Of a stretch of 64,000 bases of DNA, positions 46,153 to 56,558 are shown piece by piece. Position 1 is the stretch's first letter, and the number at the start of each line of letters is the position of its first letter. The translations under genes were made by a program, and so were the position numbers. The notes under the pieces were generated by a model. The model was given only the letters and a program-made list of their open reading frames with translations. It was not told the origin of the DNA and did no database searches. The DNA comes from Spinacia oleracea (taxonomy: Eukaryota; Streptophyta; Magnoliopsida; Caryophyllales; Amaranthaceae): positions 108,225,157 to 108,289,156 of the forward strand of contig NC_079492.1 of assembly GCF_020520425.1 (NCBI RefSeq), in the 5' to 3' direction.

Positions 46153-47586
46153 ATGGATTATTATTCTTTCCCTCAATTCTTAAATGAGCCTTTTTGGGTG
46201 TATTTCGATAGGCTAAATGATTTTATTGGTTACCACAATTTTAATCTTTGGGATTCTTGTGGTTTTTCTTATGGTGGTTTAAATGAGTATACAAGGAATG
46301 TGATAGAAAGTAGATTTAATGGTGATTTTCGAGCCTTGTCTTTGGATGATATGTGGGATTACTATATGTGGTTTGCAAGGGATTTGTATGAGCGTGAAAT
46401 GGCGATTCATGTTACATGTGCTAATCCAAATTATGAGCATAATCTACATGTTTCTACCCCCTCTCCCTTGAATGCTTGTTATAATGAGGTGCATTCTAAT
46501 GTTTATGATAATCATGTATATTCTAACGACTTATCTAACCCTTGCATGGATATCAATGTTTTGCCTCATGATTCCACTGTTGCTTCTCCCGTGTATTATT
46601 GTGAACCCTTGCTCAATCCTGTTCAACCCGAATCAGAAAGCAGAGATAGCTTCTTAGAGGAATTAAGAAGATTAAACTCTGAGATTGAGATTCAGTGTAT
46701 TAGATCTCAAGAGGCTACTAATGAGATTATTAAAGCTAGTAAGGCTACTCTTGAGAGATTTAGAAAAGTTCAAGAAATTATTGAAAATAATGATTCGAGT
46801 TGTGTTGGGGATGGGGGTCAACTGAGTGAACCCATAGGCAACCAAGAGTGGGAGGAGCTTATAACAGAGGCTGAGGATGAGTGGGAGGATGATGATTTGA
46901 CTGTTGGATCAATGGATGAAGGATTTGTTGAAACTGAAAAGCCATATGTCATAGAGCAAGTCCATGAGGAAGTTGAAGTTGATAAAACCCTTGTTGTTGT
47001 GTCAACCCCTACCCCTCATATTCCAAGTCCAAGAAGGGTTATTCTTAGCCCCGTTTACACCGTCTCACTCCCCTTCTCTTTCCCCATAAAACCTTTACTT
47101 GAGGATCTTCCTCCTCCCCATGAAAATCAAAAGCCTAATGACCCAATAGAGTATGTTCCTCTTTGTGAATCTTTCGCAGGTACTTACAATACTTACAAAG
47201 AAGAGGTGGATGCTTTGCAGAGAGCTCTATATGGTGAAGAGCATATCCACCATGAATTCCAAAACACAGAGAGAGCTATTTCATTGATCATTGAGGTTGA
47301 AGAATCAATAGTCCGTAAAAACAACTTCCATAAGGAGAGTATGCCTACTTTCTCTTTCCCTTCCTTTTCTTATTCTTCTTTTATTGTTGTTTTTTCTTTT
47401 TGTTCTTCTTCCTTTAGGCATCCTACTCCTTACTGGCATAGATTTCATTCGGACTTTATGCAAATGTTGTTGTTGATTATCGTGCATGTCTTGTTGCACG
47501 AAAGTTGTGCGAGTGCGCATGACAAGCTTCTGCGCTCGTTCGTTGGTTATTTACTAACCAATCTCTTTGCGGGAGGCACGATTTGA
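46153..47586 (+). CDS. Gag-like protein of non-autonomous Gypsy-derived element
   Basis: 477 residues with no stop. Residues 1-90 match the retrotransposon Gag fold as seen in Athila-like elements: FLNEPFWVYFDRLNDFI, then LWDSCGFSYGGLNEYTRNVI, then NGDFRALSLDDMWDYYMWFA. About residues 160-215 are a likely coiled coil (EELRRLNSEIEIQ onward). The middle is acidic (EAEDEWEDDDLTVG) and the C-terminal 60 residues are hydrophobic and probably a frame running into non-coding sequence. No zinc knuckle is seen. The 160 bp between PBS and start is AT-rich leader. A maintained Gag with lost pol suggests packaging in trans by a related autonomous element. Confidence 0.82.
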   Translation: MDYYSFPQFLNEPFWVYFDRLNDFIGYHNFNLWDSCGFSYGGLNEYTRNVIESRFNGDFRALSLDDMWDYYMWFARDLYEREMAIHVTCANPNYEHNLHVSTPSPLNACYNEVHSNVYDNHVYSNDLSNPCMDINVLPHDSTVASPVYYCEPLLNPVQPESESRDSFLEELRRLNSEIEIQCIRSQEATNEIIKASKATLERFRKVQEIIENNDSSCVGDGGQLSEPIGNQEWEELITEAEDEWEDDDLTVGSMDEGFVETEKPYVIEQVHEEVEVDKTLVVVSTPTPHIPSPRRVILSPVYTVSLPFSFPIKPLLEDLPPPHENQKPNDPIEYVPLCESFAGTYNTYKEEVDALQRALYGEEHIHHEFQNTERAISLIIEVEESIVRKNNFHKESMPTFSFPSFSYSSFIVVFSFCSSSFRHPTPYWHRFHSDFMQMLLLIIVHVLLHESCASAHDKLLRSFVGYLLTNLFAGGTI

Positions 47587-48050
47587 TGATGCTGAGACCC
47601 GAAAGGCCGAAAGCTCGGTGAACGGTGGGCACCGTATTCATGATCGGGGTCGTGGTCTGTCACTTCCCGCGCCACATAGCTCATCCAAGGCAATTGATTC
47701 GACACCAGATGGCACCATCTTTGGTGCCCCCATTCGATGAGTTGTCGTGGCTCTCATCCCCCTCCTTTCGTTGTCTGTACATAAACTAAGATTGTGAAAT
47801 GGGGACATTGCATCAATCTAATAGGGGATGAGTATTTCACTATCCATTTATTGCTTTTCGTAGTGTATTTTTCGCTTTTGTTTGTGTGTTTTAGTATAAT
47901 TTTTGAGCAAGTGTGTGTTTCATTGTAGTTTTTGGTGTTAGAGAGGTGAGAAGAGGGTATTTTACGGTTTGGACGTTTAATGTTGTGCAGGTCTAAGGCT
48001 CCAAGTTCGAAAAAGTTGAATTCAAGCTGAAACGGAGTAGTCTGCGTTTT

Positions 48051-48400
48051 GCCCGATCCGGATCGGGCGAGGAGCGCCCGATCGGGCACGTGTCGATTCA
48101 AGGAAAATGTTGGAAAATCGCCCGAACGGGCGACGGTTGCCCGATCCACACAAAAGGCGAGTGAAATGCCCGATCGGGCGAAATTCCGCCCGATCGGGCG
48201 GTTGATGATGACGTCGTAGAAAGGTCAAGGAAGGATTCTGGGCTGAGAAAAGTCAATAAAACAAGGCATTGCATTTCGCCCGATCCGGATCGGGCGAGGT
48301 GAGCCCGATCGGGCGCGCACAGATTCAACGAAAAGGTTCGAAATTCGCCCGATCGGGCGATCTGCTGCCCGATCGGGCGATCTGCTGCCCGATCGGGCGA
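48051..48400. repeat. Palindrome cluster GCCCGATCGGGC in the interior
   Basis: About eleven copies in 350 bp, including two extended GCCCGATCCGGATCGGGC forms, seven exact GCCCGATCGGGC, one GCCCGAACGGGC and one half-copy. The last three are separated by an exact 8-base spacer pattern (GATCTGCT), suggesting recent tandem growth. Confidence 0.93.
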
Positions 48401-49989
48401 TTTGCGAATCAGCGACAAATAAGCCACGGTTTGCTCACTTTCCTCATGATACCCCTTGAGCCAATGAGGACATTGTCTGATTTAGCTTGGGGGGTGTTTC
48501 ACTCACTTGTACATATTAGGTATGTTTTTCCTTTTATTTTTGCATTTACTTATTTTTGTGTGTTTATTTTGGTGTGTTTAATGTTTTCTAGAGTAGTTTA
48601 TTGCTTTGGAAAAAAAAATACAAAAATACGTTCCGATGAATACAATATCATGCTTCCCTGTGCCCCTTTGATTGAAAATTGTTTTGATTCTTGGTATTTG
48701 ATGATGGGCAATGTAGATGTGTTAGCCATGATTTGATATTCGATTGCTTTGATGCCTTAACATGAGTCAACCCCGACTAACTATTTGTGGACTTGGTGCT
48801 TGACTAGTTGATTTGGTTAGGATGTGTGATAGCTTCCTGGTGTGTCATTGATTTTGAGTATTGATTTGCAACTATTAGTAGTGTTTTATGACTCATATAC
48901 ATGCACATTGTGGAGGACGAAGGCATTTTTCTATTCAGGTAGCCTTCAGATGAAATTAGATACATTTGTCCCCTCCTTTTCTACCCATGTTGTTGCTTGT
49001 GCCCTTTTATTCGGTGACTAGCCATATTACAAGCCCATGAAAAACCCCAGTGGTTACTAGTCCCAAGCCTAGCTTGGGGGAGCTAATAGTAGTGAGGTGA
49101 GGGAGTTGTAATGTGCTCAAAATGAGCACAAAGTAGGTATTGAAAAAGGAGTTCGTCTTCTCATGTTTGTTGTTGAAAATGAGTTGAAAATGAAAAGAGA
49201 TGAAAGAACAAAACAAATGTGAAGGTTTCTAAAAAGAAAGAAAAAAAGAGAGATTGAAAAGGAAAAGAAAGAGAAAAATCTATTACTCTCAGAAAAATTC
49301 AAAGCATTGTTACACTCAAGTATTGTAATTTCTTATCTTTATGAGTGATTGATTTTAATTGTGAAAGAAAGGCAAGAAAGTATAGTGTGGTTTGTTTGTT
49401 GTTTCATCATGTGTTGAGTGGGAGAGTTGTGGTCATCATTTGTGGTTGATCATGGTTTTGCTAGGATTTATGCTCCCCAAAGCCAAGGCTTTAAGCTCAC
49501 ATTTTACCCAAATTTACCGCACCCCTACCTAAGCCTATCATTACAAGCTTTGAAGACCTTCCGACCTTTGTGCATAGAGTCATATTAATGTGAAAGTAGT
49601 TGTTTATCAATGCAAGTTATGACATGACATATTCCGAGTCGACTATTAGATTGAGTGTATGTTTTTCTAGACACACGAGTGTTGTGAGTTTTGGGAGGGC
49701 ATTGTACACTTATATGTTGGGAGTAGAGCGAACGGGTACATCTTTTATCCGCCACATAAATGAGTGACGAGTGTGTGAGCACTAGTCTTGAATTCCATTG
49801 TGCATTTGTGGTTCGCTTTGCGTGACGATTGTTAGGGAGGATTTGTGGTTGGTGGATTTGATTGGTTGACATTGATGCATGCTCGTTAGATTTTGCCTTG
49901 AATTATGTCTTTCGTTTTGAAATATGTTAGGGGTGAAGTTGATCTTGTATTCATCGATGATTTCCTTGCTTAGGGACAAGCAAGGATCT

Positions 49990-50003
49990 AGCTTGGGGGA
50001 GTT
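49990..50003 (+). promoter_or_regulatory. Polypurine tract
   Basis: AGCTTGGGGGAGTT immediately precedes the second LTR and is the expected plus-strand primer. Confidence 0.7.
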
Positions 50004-51485
50004 TGATATATGCGTTTTATATAGAGCTTTTACCCCTGTCCCTTAGTACTTTTTGATCTCAAATAAGCTCTTCGGAGCGATTTTAGTACTAATGTGCTCC
50101 TTGTAGTGTGTTTGTAGTTTCAGGTTCATCATTGTAGGAATTAGCATATTTTTGTGCATTTCCTACTCATTTGAATCAATACAAGAGATTATATACTTTC
50201 GAGAGCGCAAACATTGAGTTGGAAGAATTTTCATGCAAAGCGAATAGTGAAAGAAGTAGAAAACTGAATATCGTCCACTCTTTTGATCATAACTCGAGTT
50301 ATACAACTCCAAATGAAGCGATTCAAATTGGGTTGGATTCTAGACTTCAAGAGCTTTCCAACGAGTGGTCATTCGCCTAATTCCGACTTATAGCGAAGGA
50401 GAAATGGTGTTTTTAAGATAGAGGATCGTGCAGTTTCAACACTCGCCCGATCGGGCGGGCTTCGCCCGATCCGGATCGGGCGGTCATTCTGGGCGCTGTT
50501 CTGGGCATTTTGCAACCGCCCGATCGGGCGGAATTTCGCCCGATCGGGCCGACTATCGAGCACATCTCCCGATCGGGCGAAGCGTCGCCCGATCGGGCCA
50601 CGCCAACCTCCAGCGTATTTCGCGAGATTTTATTTCCGATTTTGGGCTCTATTTTGGGCAAACTATAAATACTAGCCCCTTATATTTTTAGTGACATCTT
50701 TTTTTCTAGTTTTCTAATTACTTAGTCTATTTTAGTTCTCTCTATTTTCTCCAAACACTTAGTTTTAATTTTAATCAAAGATTCAAGCTTTATTATTCCA
50801 TTGTTCTTCAAGTCGGTATTATTTCCTACCTTAATTTATTTTGTTGCTTTAATCATGTTTTCCATTATGCTAATTGCTTTGTTATTTATTATCATGAGTG
50901 AGTAGTTTAATTTCTAGGGTTTAGGGGATCCTTGAATGCATGATTGGGATTATATGTGGGCTTGATTATTGATTGATTGATTATAATTTCTATAGCTTAT
51001 TATTATTGCTCGTCAATTCTGTTCGGCCGGACTATTTTGATTTGAGTTTGATTAACCTTGGATTATGCGCCGAGAGGTATAAATCTAATGTTTTTGGTCT
51101 GTGGCTATTAGATAGGAATTATTTCTAGTACGTAGCGAGAGCCCGCTAGTTGTTCTATCCTAAGGAATTCATAAGATTCGAGAGATGCATGTTTTCCTAG
51201 TTATGATTGTTAATTGATTGTCATTGTTCGTTGTCCAATCCCGGTCTGCATTTATGGTGAACTGCTGCCCTAGATTCCATTAATATTGTTATTTTCCGAT
51301 TTGATTATTTGCTTTAGTTTAATACACAACCCAATCCAAACTCTTGTTACCAGTAGTCTAGATTAATAATTTAATAGTAGAAAGAACGCCTGTTTCCCTG
51401 TGGATACGATCCCTGCTTCCCTTGCTATATTTTTAGTTGGTGAACGTTAGGTTTATCTTTGATAGGAGTACGATTTAGCCTGTCA
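50004..51485 (+). repeat. 3' LTR of the Gag-only element
   Basis: Same length as, and by eye the same sequence as, 44487-45968 (constant offset 5517). The palindrome cluster repeats at 50453-50599. Confidence 0.92.
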
Positions 51486-51666
51486 GGACGACACTTGGAG
51501 TCCTAAAGACTTGTTCTTGTTCGGTTCGGGCGCAGCTAGGGAAGGCACGCAACAAAGAGTATGCATCTAAACTATGCTAAATGATTATGTGTAAATAATA
51601 TGTTTTCCTGGCTTTATGGTTTTTCCGCATGATTTATGAATTGTCATATGTATCATAACCTAACAG

Positions 51667-51678
51667 TGGTATCAGAGC
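51667..51678 (+). promoter_or_regulatory. Primer binding site of the Copia element
   Basis: TGGTATCAGAGC, the complement of the initiator tRNA-Met 3' end and standard for plant Copia, begins one base after the LTR end. Confidence 0.92.
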
Positions 51679-52400
51679 CTCTTATTATTTTCATAATCTA
51701 AATTGCATGAACATGGTTAAATATTACAAATTTGCAAGAATTAAAAGGGGTGATTAATTTTCGTAATTGTTAATTAATTGCAAATTGCGTTTATTTAATT
51801 ATACGTACGCAGTTTTTCGGCAGTTTCTTCGTTACTCATCCAAATTGAGTGATTTTTGTGTCAATTCCGCATGTAAAAGGCATTCCGAACCCAGAATTCT
51901 CAAATTCGAAGCCTAACTATGAATTTTCGGAGGTTTTAGTTTTTCGAATGCAAAATTTCGTAAATTTAAGATGTTAAATTAAATATTTGCGATTCTTGTT
52001 GATAAATCTTGAATTTTTGATTGACCTACTGTATATGTTTAACAAGTTTGAATGCCTAGCCTTGTTAATTATGCAATCTAATTTGTAATTATGATTAATT
52101 TGTTGAAAATTGGAATAATTTAGAATTAATTTGATTTTCAGAATTAGTTATAATTTAATTAGATACCTATGATTAAAAACCACCATAAAAATTGTAAATT
52201 TATGTTAAATTTTAAATTTTTATGACCTAGACTTGAATCCATGTTAATCAGAAATCAATTGAATAATTTTCGATTTTTCGCCCTAAAATTATGAAATTAA
52301 TATTATTTATTAATTTGTCATTAATTTTGAATATAAATTTTAAATTTTTATGCGATTCGCTCATATAACTTGCACGCACAAAGCAATGGACGCTACGTGT
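51679..52400 (+). other. Copia leader, first part
   Basis: AT-rich untranslated leader between PBS and the GC-rich repeats. No frame of note. Confidence 0.6.
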
Positions 52401-53130
52401 TACCCTTAAGGGGTGTTGTATAGTGCGGGCGTGTGACGACGAGCAAGGGAGCTCGTCGCCCATGCGGTACGAATGCAATGAGCAAGGCCATGGTGCACGA
52501 GCACAAGGCAGCAGCCCTGCCTTGTGTCGTGGGCTGTGTGCAATGGGCGAATGGGCGAGGGCGAGAGCAAGGCACGAGCAATCGCGTGTGGGCAGCAAGC
52601 GAGCTGCGCCACAGCGCGCACTGCCTCGTGCAAGCGTGCCGAGCCTCGCGCGCAGCGAGCGTAAGCTCGCGTACCACGAGTGCTGCGCCAAGCATCGATC
52701 GCTCGCGCGCAGCGAGCGCTGTTGTGCGTACGACGAGCGATGCGCCCAGCGATGGCGTGCGAGCGCTATTGTGCGTACGACGAGCGCTGCTCCCAGCAAT
52801 GGCGTGCGAGCGCTATTGTGCGTGCGACGAGCGCTGCGCCCAGCGATGGCGTGCGAGTGCTTGTTGTGCGTGCGACGAGCGCTGCGCCCAGCGATGGCGT
52901 GCGGGTGCGTGTTGCGACGTGCGACGAGCGCTGCGCCCAGCGATGGGCTGCGGCAGCATGCTCGTGCGTCGAGCGCTGGCGCGCGCAGCGAGCACCATGC
53001 GTGATGCCTTGCGATGGTGAGCAGCAGCGATGCGAGGCAGCGTATGGGCTGCGCGCACATGGCCAGCGATGGCTGTGTGCGTATGGCCCATGGGCGTGCG
53101 ATGCGTGGGGTTGTTGCGTTACGATTAGAT
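52400..53130 (+). repeat. GC-rich repeat island in Copia leader
   Basis: Sharply GC-rich against the AT-rich leader. From about 52724 five units of 47-50 bp (GTGCGTACGACGAGCG, then TGCGCCCAGCGATGGCGTGC) start near 52724, 52771, 52818, 52866 and 52917. CGAGC/GCGAG motifs fill the rest. Long overlapping frames on both strands (up to 270 residues) come from the missing AT, not from genes. Confidence 0.8.
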
Positions 53131-53488
53131 CGTTTTGAAATTTTAATTTGAAATTTTCAGTTTACGTAATTTAAATTAATTTTAAAATTAATAATTTAAA
53201 TTATTTTCTTGGATTTTAATTTTGAATATTGTAATGATAATAAATTTTATTTATTCTAATTATTTTACTAAAATTAAAATCATGAATTAATTTAAATACG
53301 ACTGAAATTAAATTAAACTTTTGGATTCAATTATAAATTTATATGAACTTTAAATTTTAATTAAATTTGTATGTTTCCGGTTAGACTAGAAATACATTTT
53401 TATGTTTAAAATTAGTAAAGCATATGAATTTATTGGTTTAAGTGGGAGCCCCTTTTAGTCATAAACTCTTGATTAGGTCTACAAAACC

Positions 53489-55480
53489 GCAAATTTTTGG
53501 CTATACCCGGGTACAGCCAAAGCTGGTTGTACCCCCATCCAAAACGATGTCGTTTTGTGTTGTTTAAAATGAACATTAATATACTAGTACAAAAATGAAC
53601 ATTTACTATTTCAGAAATGAACATTTATTTATTTATTTGGAATGAACATTGACTATTTTGGAAATGAACATTTATTTATTTATTTGGAAATAAACTACAA
53701 AAATGAACATTTACTATTTCGAAAAAGAACATTTATTTAGTTATTTGGAATGAACATTTACTATTTTGGAAATGAACATTTATTTATTTATTTGGAAATA
53801 AACAATATAGGCGCTTGTAAAAACATAAAAGACCAATGAAGTGAATAATTTCATTATGAACATTAACCATATATTTATTGTGAACAAACAAATAAACAAG
53901 AAAGAACAAATAATTCAACAAAAAAGAACAAACAATATAAAAAAGAACATAAAATTCCAGAAAAAAGAACAACCAATACAACAATTATGAACAATTTTAT
54001 GATGAATTTTAAAGCCAACATGAAAAAACAAACAATACAACAAGAAAGAACAAATACTGGTACAAAAATGAACATTTACTATTTCGGAAATGAACATTTA
54101 TTTATTTATTTGGAATGAACATTTACTATTTTGGAAATGAACATTTATTTATTTATTTGGAAATAAACTACAAAAATGAACATTTACTATTTCGTAAAAG
54201 AACATTTATTTAGTTATTTGGAATGAACATTTACTATTTTGGAAATGAACATTTATTTATTTATTTGGAAATAAACAATATAGGCGCTTGTAAAAACATA
54301 AAAGACCAATGAAGTGAACAATTTCATTATGAACATTAACCATATATTTATTGTGAACAAACAAATAAACAGGAAAGAACAAATAATTCAACAAAAAAGA
54401 ACAAACAATATAAAAAAGAACATAAAATTCCAGAAAAAAGAACAACCAATACAACAATTATGAACAATTTTATGATGAATTTTAAAGCCAACATGAAAAA
54501 ACAAACAATACAACAAGAAAGAACAAATACTGGTACAAAAATGAACATTTACTATTTCGGAAATGAACATTTATTTATTTATTTGGAATGAACATTTACT
54601 ATTTTGGAAATGAACATTTATTTATTTATTTGGAAATAAACTACAAAAATGAACATTTACTATTTCGGAAATGAACATTTATTTATTTATTCGGAATGAA
54701 CATTTACTATTTTGGAAATGAACATTTATTTATTTATTGGGAAATAAACAATATAGGCGCTTGTAAAAACATAAAAGACCAATGAAGTGAACAATTTCAT
54801 TATGAATTTTAAAGCCAACATGAAAGAACAAACAATACAACAAGAAAGAACAAACAATAAAGCAGATGATTATTATGAACAAAAAAATAAACAAAAAATA
54901 ACAAAGAATTCAACAAAAAATAACAAACAATATAAAAAAGAACATAAAATTTCAGAAAAAAGAACAAACAATACAACAATTATGAACAATTTTATGATGA
55001 ATTTTAAAGCCAACATGAAAGAACAAACAATACAACAATAAGTTTGATGAATGAATTTAAAAAACAACAAGAAAGAACAAACAGTACAACAAGAAAGAAC
55101 AAACAATACAAAAAGAAATAATAAAAGATTAATGAAGAGTTTAATTATGAACATTAACCATATGATTATTATAAACAAACAAATAGACAAGAAAGAACAA
55201 GCAATATTAAAAAAAACATAAAGTTCTAGAAGAAAGAACAAAAAATACAACAATTATGAAAATTTGATGATGAATTTAAAAAACAACATGAAAGAACAAA
55301 CAGTACAACAAAAATGAACAAACAGTACAACAAGAAAGAACAAACGGTACAATAAGAATGAACAAACAGTACAATAAAAAAGAACAAACAGTCGACAAGA
55401 ATGAACAAACAATATGAGCGCGTCATTTTTGGGGGTACAGCCAGAGTTGGCTGTACCCGGGTATAGCAGTTAGCAATTGC
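53489..55480. mobile_element. MULE with GAACAT-rich interior inside Copia leader
   Basis: The 9 bp duplication TACAAAACC lies at 53480-53488 and 55481-55489. TIRs: left GCAAATTTTTGGCTATACCC and inverted right GCAATTGCTAACTGCTATACCC share GCTATACCCGGGTACAGCC. The interior is AT-rich GAACAT, GAACAA and ATTTATTTATTTGGAA sequence with 473 bp tandem units. No transposase. Confidence 0.82.
53569..55020 (+). repeat. 473 bp tandem repeat in MULE
   Basis: At least two near-identical full units and a third diverged one. Landmarks AATATAGGCGCTTGTAAAAA at about 53805, 54278 and 54750 repeat at 473 and 472 bp. Within each unit ATGAACATTTACTATTT..GG recurs every 40-50 bp. The minus-strand frames rich in Phe/Leu/Tyr are artefacts. 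Confidence 0.88.
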
Positions 55481-55489
55481 TACAAAACC

Positions 55490-56558
55490 TTAAGGTTAAA
55501 ACAACTTGATTAGAATTAATAAGGACTGAATAATTTGTAGATTATTGGTGCCCTTGATTAATTGATGCAAATGTTTATGTGATGCATAATGTGTTTTACT
55601 AACCAGCTATGTGGGCCATTCATGATAATGAATGGGTGAATGGTATATATTGTATATGTACTGTTTTGCAGGTTATGAAGTGACTAGTATGGCCCAAATA
55701 GGATAGAAAATATGGTCTGCGTACCATTAATTTGAATGTAATTGGTCTATAGTACCAAAGTTATTTTTCAATTCAAATATGGTCTGCGTACCATCAAATA
55801 GTTGTAATTAGTTATAGCTTATCCTATTTGAAGAAAATGGTGCCTCCCACGGAGATTTTCAAGACGGACTTTGAAGTCAAAGCTTCAAGATGAAGTCGGG
55901 CCATACTAGATCACATTTATCTTATGCATGCTTTGAGTTATTTATTGCTTTAAATATGTCTTAATTATGCATGAGATTATGGCTTGATTATGTTGCATGA
56001 TTAAGGATTTTAGTTCACTTAAAATCTAACCAACATAGTAAGAGCCTTAAGTTCCAAACTTAAAAATTGAGTTATAAGGTGCCATGCCAAAATATACACT
56101 TGCTTGGATATCCTTTACATCAATCTAGTAATAGTTTTCGCTCAGCAAGGTGTTACTTATTGGTCCTAAAGGGGCAAGGTACACAAATAATTGTGAGTAC
56201 ATGTTAGTTTTGGTGAAACTCAACGATATAAGTAAGGAGTCCTTTTATGTCGTGGCAAAATCGATAGGTTTACCTAATAAGTTCTTAGACGTACCTATCA
56301 ACCAAGAATAGTTCCTAGACTATTAGCAAAAGGCTTTTGCTTACCTAAGATGTTTTAGGATTAAGTCGACAAACTGTGCTTAGTTCTTCAATGATTTTAG
56401 GATCTTGGAATCATTTTATTCACACCTGCCGGAACACATAACTTGAATAAAATGCTTAATGAACATTGAATTATGCATGTATGCTAGAATTTAAGTTTAT
56501 TAAGAGAAACTGTGAATGGTTATTTATTTGTTTATTCTTTTCAATTGTAGTTTTAAAT
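55490..56558 (+). other. Copia leader, last part
   Basis: Untranslated leader up to the gag start. It holds duplicated blocks (AATATGGTCTGCGTACCAT at about 55707 and 55777). Confidence 0.6.

Larger units (their letters stand above)
47587..50003 (+). other. Non-coding 3' interior of the Gag-only element
   Basis: 2.4 kb where pol would be expected. It includes the second palindrome cluster (48051-48400), stretches such as TTAGCTTGGGGGGTGTTTCA (48482) common downstream of pol in Athila-like elements, an A/G-rich block (49190-49285) and the PPT. No RT or integrase motif in any frame. Confidence 0.75.
44487..51485 (+). mobile_element. Young Gag-only LTR retrotransposon (non-autonomous)
   Basis: A 7.0 kb element bounded by two 1482 bp LTRs (44487-45968 and 50004-51485) with TGATATATG...CTGTCA ends and a perfect 5 bp duplication GGACG (44482-44486, 51486-51490). 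PBS TGGCGCCGTTGCCGGGGA follows the first LTR and a G-rich PPT precedes the second. The only long frame is Gag-like (46153-47586). No protease, RT or integrase was found in the 4.0 kb interior. Reading both LTRs side by side I saw no difference. It lies in the 5' LTR of the Copia element, same strand. Confidence 0.92.
43281..51665 (+). repeat. Copia 5' LTR, interrupted
   Basis: Begins TGAAGGAAATAATGCCC, ends CATAACCTAACA. Actual LTR sequence is 43281-44486 and 51491-51665, about 1.38 kb. The join across the insertion (GGAGGGACG then ACACTTGGAG) is confirmed by the uninterrupted 3' copy near 61150. It has U3 subrepeats at 43600-43920 and a TATA box at 44297. Confidence 0.88.

Noticed and set aside
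44936..48400. CRISPR-like array from regular palindromes
   Set aside because: Spacers are irregular or repeated, there are no cas genes, and the context is a plant retrotransposon.
52248..53138. Long overlapping Arg/Ala/Cys-rich frames on both strands (up to 270 residues)
   Set aside because: GC-rich repeats simply lack stops. No domain is seen and they lie in a Copia leader.
53784..55426. Phe/Leu/Tyr-rich membrane-like frames, repeated
   Set aside because: Antisense of GAACAT/GAACAA tandem repeats inside a MULE. Identical copies follow the 473 bp period.
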